NCBI RefSeq assembly: GCF_029227915.1
Contig: NC_079884.1
Coordinates: 8,432,001 to 8,496,000 of the forward strand
Direction: 5' to 3'
Source: Hydractinia symbiolongicarpus
Lineage: Eukaryota > Cnidaria > Hydrozoa > Anthoathecata > Hydractiniidae
DNA length: 64,000 nucleotides
Part shown: positions 34,417 to 46,962 of the stretch, one piece after another
Position numbering within the stretch: the stretch's first letter is position 1
Layout: each line of letters starts with the position of its first letter
Program-made: the position numbers and the translations under genes
The notes under the pieces: model-generated
What the model was told of the DNA's origin: nothing
The model's input: only the letters and a program-made list of their open reading frames with translations
Database searches by the model: none

Positions 34417-37400
34417 TCAGCTATTTTTATTGGTTGGAAGAAAGTTAGGATCCAAGTAATTGTATTTAAATTTATTGGTTTGAGTAAAAGATAAATAATC
34501 GTTGTCTAATAGTGCTTCACTACTTTCGTTTATTGGAGTTAGTTGGTGCTCTTTTAAATGTGTTTCACTTGTCATTGCTCTACGAAGATAAAACAAGAAA
34601 TAAGATAAAGCAAAAGTTACACTTCGGACAGTAGAAAAAAAACAAAAGTTTTGTTCCATCCTTATGAGAGATAACGCTAATTAGAATTTCAAAAGTTTTT
34701 TAGACCTACTAGCAGGAAAAAAAATACTCCTCCTTATATCCGTAAAAAAAATATGAAAAGTTCAATAGATCTGTTTTTTAATAGACGAGTTCTTTGTTAT
34801 TTTACTAGCAAAACATACATATTTCAACTAATTAACACTACGATATATAGTTTCAACTAACTACGATACAGTACGATATATAGTTTCAACTAACTAACAG
34901 TACGATATACAGTTTCAACTAACTAACAGTACGATATATAGTTTCAACTAACTAACAGTACGATATATAGTTTCAACTAACAGTACGATATATAGTTTCA
35001 ACCAACCAACAGTACGATATATAGTTTCAACTAACAGTACGATATATAGTTTCAACTAACTAACAGTACGATATATAGCTACAACTAACAGTACGATATA
35101 TAGTTTCAACTAACTAACAGTACGATATATAGCTACAACTAACTAACAGTACGATATATAGTTTCAACTAACAGTACGATATATAGTTTCAACTAACTAA
35201 CAGTACGATATATAGCTACAACTAACTAACAGTACGATATATAGTTTCAACTAACAGTACGATATATAGTTTCAACTAACAGTACGATATATAGTTTCAA
35301 CTAACTAACAGTACGATATATAGTTTCAACTAACAGTACGATATATAGTTTCAACTAACAGTACGATATATAGTTTCAACTAACAGTACGATATATAGTT
35401 TCAACTAACTAACAGTACGATATATAGCTACAACCAACTAACAGTACGATATATAGCTACAACTAACAGTACGATATATAGTTTCAACTAACTAACAGTA
35501 CGATATATAGCTCACCAACCTTTGCGCACAGTTATTACAAAAATCAACAGATTGTTGTTGTGGACAATCCTTACAATGCCATCTAACCCCTACAATGGGT
35601 TCCATGTTGCATCCGTCGCACTGAAACAGTAGAGAGTAAGTCGATGGAGATTCGGTGAAAAGACGTCAATAAAAACGTAACGTTTTGTTACAAACACATG
35701 CTGCAGAATTGCATCAAACAGAAAATTTTAGAAGTAAATCAATCATTATTCATGTTTTCTTAGATATTGCGACGAAGTAAAACCAGATATCTCACCATAA
35801 AACCTGTGTGACAAACAGGACCTGACGATGTCTAAAAATAAAACAAGCTGTTAGTGCTACGCCCTAATATCGTTTTCTATAATTTTGCCGTCGTCAGCGC
35901 CGAAAAATTGACGTCCGCAAATGTTTTTTGTGATTATTATAGAACTTGTAACTAGGTTATTGAAAATTTTTAGTGTTTATTTATAATTGTACACTGTATT
36001 CGTAAATAAAACAAGGTGAACACAAATAAAATGAAAACAAAAGTAAGGATATTAAGGAGAATTAAAGAGACAAACTGACATTTTTTAAGGATATTTTGCT
36101 GAGAACGAGAATAAAAAAAATAAAAAAATAAGGATAATTAAGGAGAAAGCCAATTTTAGTTCTCTATCTTTATGTTACATCTATACTATGTTCTATGATA
36201 AGAAAATTATACATATTATACAAATACATATAAATTATGCCCTGAAAGATAGAAAATATAGGATTTCAAGTAACAGAGAAATATGTCTTATTTTACTGAT
36301 GATGAACAAAAAAGTTACGATCTGAAAATTTAAGAAATAAGGAGAAATTAAGGAGAATAGCTAAAATTTCAATTTTTTTAAGTATATTTAAGTATTTTTA
36401 AAGAGATTTCTTTTTCTAAGGTTATTTAAGGAGTTTAAGGAGGAGTGGTCACCCTGTAGAAATAGAAAAATTTTGTGGTGAGCCTGCACTTTGTTTTGCA
36501 AACGCAACGGTTTCTCTCCTCGACTGTCTTAAAAGATTGATCCGCTGAGTAGTTAATCAGAAGAAAAAAAAATTAAAAGTGACACAAACGTTGTACAAAA
36601 GGGTATTTCAGACTTATTAACCACAACAATAACAAAGAAAACGACGGCTAACAAGTATGACAGTAAAGTTTTTACGCTTCGTTTTTTCATCAACTGTTTC
36701 TTCATCTTCTTCAATTCCATGAGTTCTGTGTATTCTGGTGAATCTTTTAACTCATCTGCTATCATCTCATCATCCTAAAAAATTAAGCAAAACATTCAAA
36801 AATTACAACAGAAGCGTTGAAGTGTCTCTTCGTGCAAATTAACTAGTAGTAGTGGAGGCTAGATGGAAGTGGAGGTTAGTAGTAGTGGAGGCTAGTAGTA
36901 GTGGAGGCTAGTAGTGGGAGGCTAGTAGTGGGAGGCTAGTAGTGGTGGAGACTAGTAGTGGTGGAGGCTAGTAGTGGGAGGCTAGTAGTGGGAGGCTAGT
37001 AGTGGTAGAGACTAGTAGTGGGAGGCTAGTAGTGGTGGAGACTAGTAGTGGTGGAGGCTAGTAGTGGGAGGCTAGTAGTGGGAGACTAGTAGTGGGAGGC
37101 TAGTAGTGGGAGGCTAGTAGTGGTGGAGACTAGTAGTGGGAGGCTAGTAGTGGTGGAGACTAGTAGTGGTGGAGGCTAGTAGTGGGAGGCTAGTAGTGGG
37201 AGGCTAGTAGTGGTGGAGACTAGTAGTGGGAGGCTAGTAGTGGTGGAGACTAGTAGTGGTGGAGACTAGTAGTAAATCGTTGATGGAGAACAAGGTAGTC
37301 ACTCCGTTAGTTGGTTTATTTTCAGCTGGACGTGGCACTCCTCCGTTGCTGATGGTTTAGCGTACTAAACAACTCTTTGTTTTGCCTCCGTTGTTAAGCT

Positions 37401-40400
37401 ACCATAGTAATGCAGTGATAAATGCATAAAAGAAACGAAAACTAGTTAATCATCACCACACAACACCCTCCACTTAGCTTGAACAACCAGTTATTGAGTT
37501 TTTCTATACTAACCGTTTACCAGATTAAAAAATGAACACAAATGCTATAAAAATAAATCACACAAAAAAATAGAGACATGATAAAATAGTTACGGTATTT
37601 AGACCTACTGAGAAGAGATGGCAAGAAATTCGAAATGATACTGGATTAAAATTCGATTCCACCCTTAATTCCATTATGAACTTACTCTTCCGTAGCTAAT
37701 TGTAGGGTTGAGGGGAGGGAGGCGTTTGAAACTTTTAAAAAAAATCACCACCCATTTCTATTTATTAACACCCCTCCCGTTTAGCAGTTTTTGTCAAAAT
37801 ACCAGCTCCCCCTGTTTATTAGCAATCCCTCCTGTGTAGGGATTTTGAAAGAAAATATCACTTTTTGCAGGTGAAATAAAGTGGAACAATATCTTTTAAT
37901 AAAACTTATAGAAAATGTGATAATCAATGTTTGTTAAAAACTGTTACGTTCTTTTGATTATTATTGCAATAGAAGGGTATCATATTCAAACCATTTCGAA
38001 CACATTTGTCACTTGAGATAATTGTTCGAAATTGGCGTAAGAAAAACAAATCTAACGAAAATACCCCCTTCCTTCCCTCCGGTAAAGACACCCCCCATTT
38101 TATGGATTTCTACAAAAACACATCTCATCCCATTTATTAACCCTCCCCCCCCCCCCCTGCAATTAGTTGCCGAAGAGCAAGACATTATTTTGATAAACAA
38201 TGAAAATAGATTTTAAGGACTTACTGACACTTGAACTTCGCCATTGAACATGGAAATGTATGAGGCGCCGTTTTCGTTGTCGTCGTTACCTTCTTCATTC
38301 ATGAAGACATTTGGGCGCCAAGATGGGAAAAAAGTGGAATTTTTGTAATTTACGAGATTCGTCCTAATCTACAAAATGTTTTAAAAATGAAGGAAATAAA
38401 TAAACTAAAAATTCCTTCCTGTACTCAACAATTAAGGAGGAGCGTAACACGTGTTTTGGGTGACACTTTGAAAACAGATGGTTTAAACAATACACATTTT
38501 AGGGTTATCTCAAAAGTGTATTATTGCAGTTTTTCTGGAGATGTAGAGATTCCTAATATATATTCTACATTTAGAGCTAATTATTGCAAGTATTAATTCT
38601 CACGCTTTTTACTAATTTTAGTTAAATTCACAAATTTTCCGCAAAATATATTTCAAGATTCTACTTACGAAAAATCACATGTCTAGAATATGTTATTTTT
38701 TTTATCTCAGAGTATGAAAGAAGGGCAACTTCATTTAGAAGAGCAAAGAATACTAATTCCGTGAATGTTTTGGAATTTCCTTTTTATTGCAACGTTTTTT
38801 TATAACATTTTCACGTCGTACGCAAAAACAATTAGCCGGGTTTTTTTTGGCAAAGAATCAATCGCTAAATTAAAACCCGCAAAAATTAGTAACAAAAAAA
38901 TGCTTTTATACTTCCGATCGTAAGGTCGCTGTGTAATAAAAATGACCCAAGTGTGATTTGAGCTTAAAATATGATAGCTGGGTAAAAAGAAATTTACAGT
39001 AACCTCTTACTCCAAGGTCTCAAATAACCTCCAACACCCTCTACTTATTTTTCGGATCCCCCCCCCCCCCCCCCCCCCCCTACTCATGTTTATTAATTTT
39101 AAACCTTTTAGTGATAGTACAGATCAAATTTAGCGAGCTAGCAAGCTTTATTTTTTGTATATATTTTTCAATCGAACATGCTTGTATCTATTTTCAAATG
39201 ATTGTTTCGAATGTTTTGTTTAAAGTCTCTGACAATTTAGAATGGTGACAAGTGTTGAAAATAAGGAAAAGGTTTACTTGTGTTGAAAGTTGGCATTTAG
39301 GTACCACTTTTTAAGTTTTCGCACTCCGTCTCCCGCTTTTTCTAACGCCTTTTGTATCATATTTTACAAAAATTTTAGGCCCTCCCTCGATTATTAACCC
39401 CCCCCCCCCCCTGCTATTCGGGACCTTAGAGTAATGGGATAGCGTTTGTTTTGATTCGTAAGCTAATCTCGATTGACATTGCACAAAAAATTGCCGAATA
39501 AAGAAAACAACATTTGCAATTATATACCTTTTTGTTTTGTGTCAATGAAGTTGATGATGGAAGCCGACCAGGAATAGGAAGTTTTGCTTTCGCAAGTTTT
39601 AAAAAATATTTTTGTATTCGACTCGATACCTAAATAAAAAAAAGTAGATAAATAATAAAAGTATATTGTGTAAGGAAATTGAAGCAATACTACTTTGTGC
39701 ATTGTTAACATAATGCATAAAAAGTGGAATTGGATACATGACAAACAGGGGTTTAACCTGCCATAACAAAATACCTGCAACAATATACTAACGGTTTTTA
39801 GATGTAAGGTTTGTCATAAGATACAAAGCAAAGGACTAGAATCTAAGTTTTTTTATGAGTTTAGTACAAAAGTTTCTATGTTGTTTCTAAAAAAACAAGG
39901 AATGATTTTCTAATACTAACAGTTTGACTTATAAGGTCTCTGCTTCAAAGAATGCTTGCTTTAGGGAGGTTCTACTGTAGCACTAAAAACATCGAGGCTA
40001 ACCTACTTGCTGAGGTGTTCTGTTGCCGAGAGCTCTTGCAATTTTCTCCCATCTTCTTTGCTCAACTTCCTCAGGTGGATACAAGACTAGCAACTTCTCG
40101 AGTTTCTCCTATAAAAAGTTATATTTACTTTTGCAACTTCTGTAATTACAACAGCTGTTAACGTAGCATGTTTTAAGAGGATCTTCTTTCCAAACAGAAA
40201 CAATGTCATTCTATAACTGTGAACCAGACAGTTCACTTTAACACTACAAAATACCTGCTCCTCCACAGTCCATTTCTGTTTGAATGTCAGTGATTTACTG
40301 TCTATGTTATTTAAGCTTTTGCTGAACTGCAGATTCTCAGAAGACATATCGTCCCTAAAAATAAAAAAAGGTAGAGAACAAGTTGTATGAAGAACATGCT

Positions 40401-43400
40401 AGAACAGCAGCTTAACATTTTATTAATAAATTAACTCGCTTTAGTCACTATGGAAAAGTTCTATATAAATGTTGTGTTCGGTATCATTTTGGAACATTGA
40501 TGGTTGGTTTACTAAAAAGCTCGAAATGCTATTCTCGCAAGTTGGATTGTGATAACACCCATACATCAGAATATAGAAGTGTTCATACAAAACATTAGAT
40601 TAGAGTGTTTTTAAACAATATATGTAAAACAATACAGATTTTCCAAGGTTAAAACTACATTTAAAACCACAACTTTATTGCTATATAGAAAAACGTATCA
40701 AATAATTTATGTGGATTTTTTTTTGATCAATCAACGTTTTCCAGCAGGTTATATTTTCAGAAGAAATTTCAGTTTAGAATTAATAACAATTGACTAAAAT
40801 TCTTATTGTCAATATTCCAACCACTAGATACAATTTTTAATAACTCCACGAAATTTGTTATAAAAATTCGTACTTATTCCTAATAATAATTCGCTTATAA
40901 AAAATCTATTATTTTGTGATGTTTAAAAATTATTGTAGCAATGTCAAAATTTCCCTAAAATCTTGTGTAGAGGGAAGTGCAAGACTGGTGGTAATGTTTA
41001 GGCCATGGACGAGTTAGAACTACACAAATTAGTGTTACCTTACACATAAAAACAGAAACAGCAGAAAAATGGCTTACACAAAATTCTCATCTAATGGAAC
41101 TGAATCATATGCTATGGCAAGTGGGTCGTCTAAAAAAAATATTTCTGTTAAAAAAATTTAATTTAAACTTACATTCAAGTCCAAAAGATGCACACACCTT
41201 TTTCTTGTATTTTCATAGATTTTCTTGTCGTAATTTGCGGAACAAACTTGTCTCCACTGTAAGCTGCCATGTAATGTACCCAGTTAATATCGGGAAGTTT
41301 AGCAACTGGTTGTTTTGTCGGAAGGTCTCCTATTTTCTGAACGAAAAACAAGTATATAAAGCATAGCAAAATTACAGAGAAATTGACTTTAAAATTTTAA
41401 TTCCATAATTGCAAATTTGGGTGGCTATTTTGAGGTCACATTTTAATAATTGGAATTAAACTTTTGTGTAGACAGGTACACTACGATAGTAGAGATAACT
41501 GATCATAACAAAAATAATACATGGTGAATTTAAACCTCAACAAATCATAGCATCAATGAATGTAAATAAAAAAATTTGATGTCTTTTCTTAAGAGCAATA
41601 TATATCTTACAGGGAGAGGAAAGTACACGTTGTTGTTACAAATAAAAAAAATAAAGAAAAGCATTTTCTCAATAGAACATTGACATGATAGTAAATCTTT
41701 AATAATTTTTTGTTACGGATTTGGTGACAGTATTGTATTCTTTTCTTTGTGTAAATGAAATCTTTTTTTCACTCTGAGGTAATGATTTTTTCAGGACAAA
41801 TGGCATATTTCGCAGTACACACAATTTAGCAAATGTGGCCAAAATTTATGAAAAATACATCACAGTTAAAGCATTATTACATTTTAAAACTACTTTAACT
41901 TATGCTTCAATCTTCTAAAGCTATTAGAATTCTTCAAGGTAATAAAGAAAACTTCACAATTTATTAAAATATTCTCATGGATACGTTATTTAATTAACAT
42001 TCATTCTTTTCAAAAGAAAAATTTCAGCCAGCTTTTCGTTTTTTGTCAGGATTCATGTTTTGTCAAGATTCGTGCTTTGTCAGGATTCGTGTTTTGCCAG
42101 GATTCGTGTTTTGTCAGAATTCGTGTTTTGTCAGGATTCGTGTTTTGTCAGGATTCGTGTTTTGTCAGGATTCGTGTTTTGTCAGGATTCGTGTTTTGTC
42201 AGGATTCATGTTTTGTCAGGATTCGTGTTTTGTCAGGATTCGTGTTTTGTCAGGATTCGTGTTTTGTCAGGATTCGTGTTTTGTCAGGATTCGTGTTTTG
42301 TCAGGATTCATGTTTTGTCAGGATTCGTGTTTTGTCAGAATTCACGTTTTAGCAGGACTTTTTAATTCTCAGTGTCTAGCAATGAACTTCGTATAGTTAA
42401 CGTAACAGTATACTTATAAAAACATCAGTCAAGTCAACTCAATAACATTACCTTTTCTTGCAAGTTTTTCACAAATGTCAAAGGGTCTGCTAACGCTTCC
42501 GTTTTTAAACTGTTGAGTTTTTCTAAATCCTATAACAGGGAGAGTAAAATATCAAAATAATTTTGTTGCAAAAAAGACGAACAAAAAATCTGTTCTAATG
42601 TAATGTAAAAAGCATGAACATGGGTTGTTTCATATGAAACAACAGGGGCACAGAATTAGGGTGTAATCAAGCATCCTTAGTAATTATTAAACAGCTATCT
42701 CCCAATTAGAATTGATCTTGAATTCCAATTCATTACAACAGCTAACCATATATTATTCCCAATATGAGGCTCATGTAATAAGATTCCATTAATACTTCAA
42801 AATCACCTTGATAAAATTCACATTTGGGATTTAATGGCCAATATTTCGAATTTCTGGATTACACCCTGAAATAGATCTGTATCTCCAGAACACTATGAGA
42901 CAGTATAGCTGAGATTTGGTATACATAATTGTATCATAGCTTGTATATCAAATTACATAAAATCTGGAAATGGTGTTGGTCACATCTTCGTATTTTCACA
43001 TAATGGAAAATATGCACAAACGGTTTAAAAAAACACTCGCTTTATTTAGTTTAAACTACCTTAAAAGGGAAGTAATTTTTTACATGAGGAAATTTAATTT
43101 AACTATAATGTATCTAACTTAAATTTTAATCAAAGATTTAATTTTCACAAATGACTGACCTTTCTATATTTTGTACATAAACAAAAAATTATGAAAATTA
43201 AGAGTGTATTTGCAGGAGAGACACTTCTTTTAAAATCAATTTAAATTTATTCAATGCACATGGAATAAATAATGAGTTTTTAAAAAGGTATCTATAAGTT
43301 TAAAAAAGAGCCTATAGCCTTGCAGTGACATCGCAAAAGTAAAATTGAATACTTCATACCTTAACGGCCTGTACCTTCTGTGCTTCAAGAACAGCCAGTG

Positions 43401-45182
43401 TTTGTAGCAATTTATGATAACTAAACAAATTAACATTGACCTGTTGTACCCTTCATGTGTCAGTAGCACAGACAAAATAAGATTATTGTTAAAGAAATAA
43501 ACTTACTCTTTGTTATTTTTAATAGCTAAATGATCAGATTCGAAGTAAAACTGATTTAGTGTGTTATTTACACCAGTGTCAAGTAGTTCATCTTCACTGT
43601 CATTATCACCCATGTTTACATCATTACCATTATTATCTATTTCTGATGTTTGTTTTACTTTGTTTGTCACAAAAACATTTTTCTCGGTTGCTTCTTCTCC
43701 AACATGCGTCTTTACAATATCATTAATAATAATTTCATTCGCTTTTGCATGCTCTGTTGTACTGACTGGTTCAGACTTCTTGATAGGTTTTGAAATATTT
43801 TTGACTGGTTTGGCTTTACGAGGTTTTTTAAGTTTACTTTTTGTCAACAGATCGTTTTCACTGAGGGGAATGAATTCATCTACAACAAATGAAACAAACA
43901 AAATTTAGTTTTTAAAAAAGATATATACCCAAACAGGAGGTACATATATTTAAAATGGCGTCATCGGAAACACACATAATATCTCCTCAAATGATCATTC
44001 AGTTCACAATTCTATACATTATTTGGATGAAGGTTTCAGATTCTATAAAAAAGAAGTTTGCCAGCTGAAAAAATGACAAAAAGAAATATCCACATTGACG
44101 GAACATGTTGAATGTGTTTTTTAATATAAATATTTTTGCAATAATTACTTTAAAATTAATTGAGAAAGAAGAAACTGAACTCACACTATGCATAAAAAAG
44201 AATCAACCCCCAACACTTCACTCTTTAAGTTGATTTTGAACAATAAAAAACCAAATCCTAAGTTATTGTAAACATTTGCTCTAAAAATTCACTCTGCATA
44301 TTTAACAGGGCCCATTTTAGTTATTTAAGAATGGCATTGTAATTTTTTGTCTCTGGTTACGATCTTTAAAATTTCACACTTGTTTTTGTCTGGGGTTAAA
44401 GCTATAGCTAACTACATAGCATTGGCACTGCACAAAACTGTCGTTTTTAAATTTTTAAGTTTTAACTAAGTTTTAGGCATATACTTTCACTTTTAAATTA
44501 CAGGTAGCTAAAAATCATAAATGTGAGGGACAACAAACAATAAAGTGTATTAAGCTACATACATGGGGGATATAAAAGCTCTTTTATACCTTCATGCTAC
44601 ATGTGCGTATTTATCCAGAGAAGGAAAGCACTTATGGATCTCTCATACATCAGGTTTATGGGTAGCTAGCTTAAAACCACAAAATATTAAAAATATTGAT
44701 AAAGGTCCCGCCAACGTTTAGAAATACAAAAAATTAAAAAGAAAGGAAAAATGTAGAACTAACACATAGACAATAAGGAATGGTCATGTGCGTATTTGGA
44801 TGAAAACATGAAGTTTAAAAACAAAAAAGTGCCAAAAGGTATGTCAAGTTTTGGCGAGAAAAGCACACTATCAACATTTGTAGGTCTTAAGTTTTGTGTT
44901 GCACTTCAAGCACTCTCACCTACACAAGGCGAATGGACTACTTGATAAATTTGTAAAATTGATCAAATAGAAATATTTGAAAATTTTGTTTATTAAATTG
45001 TACACCTGTTTTATGTTCAGACAATAAAAAATGTGCAACATATGTAACAAACCTTGTGGAGAAGTACTTTCACTTGGAATGTAAGTTTCAGCAGCCACCA
45101 ATGTCAAGCCAGTGTGTAAATTTATAGCTGTTGCTTCATCAATTGAACAAACATCTATGTCAGAACATTCTGAATCTGACAT
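34417..45182 (-). CDS. ZZZ3: ZZZ3 orthologue, ATAC complex subunit (13 exons, 543 aa)
   Basis: ZZZ3 is a nuclear subunit of the ATAC histone acetyltransferase complex; its ZZ finger reads the histone H3 tail. Exons in transcript order (minus strand): 45182-45053, 43879-43507, 43420-43360, 42529-42452, 41336-41194, 40354-40255, 40108-40007, 39629-39528, 38368-38225, 36774-36676, 35831-35796, 35620-35520, 34579-34417. Residues 1-170 are acidic and Ser-rich. Next come the conserved [13 protein letters not shown] and LPDINWVHY segments, then a Myb/SANT domain ([46 protein letters not shown]). The [16 protein letters not shown] helix follows, then the ZZ finger ([32 protein letters not shown]) and the terminal KEHQLTPI...[12 protein letters not shown] motif. 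It is about 360 residues shorter than my recollection of human ZZZ3, mostly in the N-terminal part. The donor at 41194 lies in a GTGTGTG run and was chosen by phase. A leader exon probably lies upstream (acceptor ACCAG just before the ATG). Confidence 0.92.
34838..35512. repeat. Minisatellite in the last ZZZ3 intron, reaching the splice donor
   Basis: About 30 units of ACGATATATAGTTTCAACTA with variable spacers (ACAGT or ACTAACAGT), giving periods of roughly 20, 24 and 28 bp; some copies read AGCTACAACTA. The final unit runs directly into the ZZZ3 5' splice site at 35518-35519. Confidence 0.95.
36844..37275. repeat. GT/AG-rich minisatellite in a ZZZ3 intron
   Basis: Alternating units GTAGTGGGAGGCTA (14 bp) and GTAGTGGTGGAGACTA (16 bp, with variants) for about 430 bp, arranged in a higher-order pattern. 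It lies about 70 nt upstream of the acceptor of the 36774-36676 exon. Confidence 0.95.
37685..38177. repeat. Poly-G/C MITE, copy B (ZZZ3 intron)
   Basis: The left terminus CTCTTCCGTAGCTAATTGTA then GGG; the reverse complement of the right terminus is CTCTTCGGCAACTAATTGCA then GGG. C runs lie near the right end (about 38143-38158). The termini resemble copy A (CTCTT...TAATTG.AGGG), indicating one family. Confidence 0.65.
39007..39434. repeat. Poly-C MITE, copy C (ZZZ3 intron)
   Basis: The left terminus TTACTCCAAGGTCTCAAATA pairs with the right terminus, whose reverse complement is TTACTCTAAGGTCCCGAATA. Two long C runs (about 39059-39080 and 39400-39411) lie inside. Similar length to copies A and B and the same oriented C-tract design. 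Confidence 0.6.
42036..42355. repeat. 17-bp minisatellite, about 19 copies (ZZZ3 intron)
   Basis: Unit AGGATTCGTGTTTTGTC with a few substitutions. Because 17 is not a multiple of three and the unit lacks stops in the plus-strand frames, all three plus frames stay open and yield three overlapping repetitive ORFs (about 91-117 codons). These are not genes. Confidence 0.95.
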
Positions 45183-46962
45183 ATTGAGACCTGGTAATGT
45201 CAAGTAAGTATACATTCACACAGAAAAATAAATTACACCAAAAACAAAGAGTTCATTCATTGATAACTCATCAACTCGTCCCAAACAGGTGGGTTGTCCC
45301 GTAGGAAATTGATCCCACTTAGGTCCAAGGCAGTCCCTAGTCCACAGTAAAAAAAATAACTGACATCAACACCCTGTTTCCATGTTATTTGGCAAAGTGC
45401 ATTGTAACAGTTTCTTAAATTTAAATTAAGCTATTGACCTTATAATAATTTTATAGATGTTGTGCTGTAACCTAAGTGAATTTTTCCATGGGCTTACCGA
45501 CTGAACAGTGATTAAAACAATGAGCAGTCAAGGCCATCTCTGACATTTGACTGTCAGGTTAAAACAAAATTGACTGTCAACTACACATACAATTGTTGAC
45601 GAACCCTTCACATGGGCCATCTCATCCTCCAGAGTTTGAATTAGTAAAATCATTTAAGAAAGGAAACCACCTAATTTGAACCCTGTCCTCAAGGTAGTTA
45701 TAGACAGGTTTTCGTAAGGACCATATTTCTAATTATTCTTAGGCGACTCCAAATTAATTAGTTGTTTTACAGGCCCAACCAACCCTAATTTTTATGAAAA
45801 CAAAAAAATAATAATATCAAAAAATGTTTTACAGAAAAATATCTTGAAAAAAAAACACATTTTCTCATCCCATCTCGTAAAAATATAATGAGCTTAGAAG
45901 ATAATCAATGATCTACAATTATACTGTCAATCTACAATTATACTAAACAAAATGAATCAATAACGTTAATTTAGGACCACTGTTGTTAAGGCCACTTGTA
46001 GTTGATTCTTTGTTCATGGTATTTTGTTGAGATGAAACTAAAATGCGCAATGCACTAATTTTGTAATCACAAAAATAATTATGCAGTTAAACAAAAGTTT
46101 AAATTTTTGTGTGATTTATAACAAAGATTAGCTACTTTCGCTAAAAATAGTCAAAATACAAGTGAAAAACAAGACAGATTATTATTGTCGTAACACCCTC
46201 CATCATTATGATTATTATATATGTTTGCTAAAATGTAATACTGAAAGACTTTTAGTTGATACCATTTAGGAAAAATAATAAAACCAAGGTGGAATACGCT
46301 TGTCGTAACACTGTGTAAAAAACATTAAAAGAACACTAATTTTTCTTTTTATTAAAATCACTTTTCGTTTTTTTTTTTTATTATTATTTAAGTGGGAGAG
46401 GAATAACTTGACTTCCAAACAGAGCAAATATAACTTCCTGTATAACTTTCAAAACATCACATATATATTCTGTATAATTTTCTAAACAGCACAAGAAATA
46501 TTCTTGCTGCATAACTTTTAAAAGCAAGTTTTTGAGCATGCAAGTATTTTATTCTTTTCACCTTGACAGCTAGTTATTTTAATAATTCAAAACAAGAGAA
46601 CATATTTATTCAAACATTTTTTATAGTGAGACAAATTATTATTATTTTTCCTTCGCAACAAAAAAATATCAACTGCATGCGTGATTATTTTTTTGTTGTT
46701 CAGACTCAATAAAATTATTTTTATTTCGCTGACCGACCGACTGTAAGCTACTGTTGATTCCGCCCGTAGAACAACTAATTAAGTTGGAGTCGCCTTATAA
46801 GGAAAAATAAGTATCTTTACTTCATAAAAATGTTGCAGCACTTAAGAAAAAGTTTGTAAGGGAGGCTGGGACCTAGAGTTTATACCTCTATAACTGTAGG
46901 AAGTTGGGAGCTAAAAATTGGTACACATGAACAGATTTTATAGTATACTCTATAAAATTTAG
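45183..46962. other. Region upstream of ZZZ3, no exon resolved
   Basis: AT-rich; should contain the ZZZ3 promoter and 5' leader. Around 45340-45420 some blocks (AACTGACATCA, GTGCATTGTAA) resemble 6790-6845 in CaV2 intron 3, suggesting an old dispersed repeat. Confidence 0.35.

Noticed and set aside
43561-43908. 115-codon plus-strand ORF rich in Ser and Phe
   Set aside because: Antisense of the large acidic ZZZ3 exon 43879-43507.
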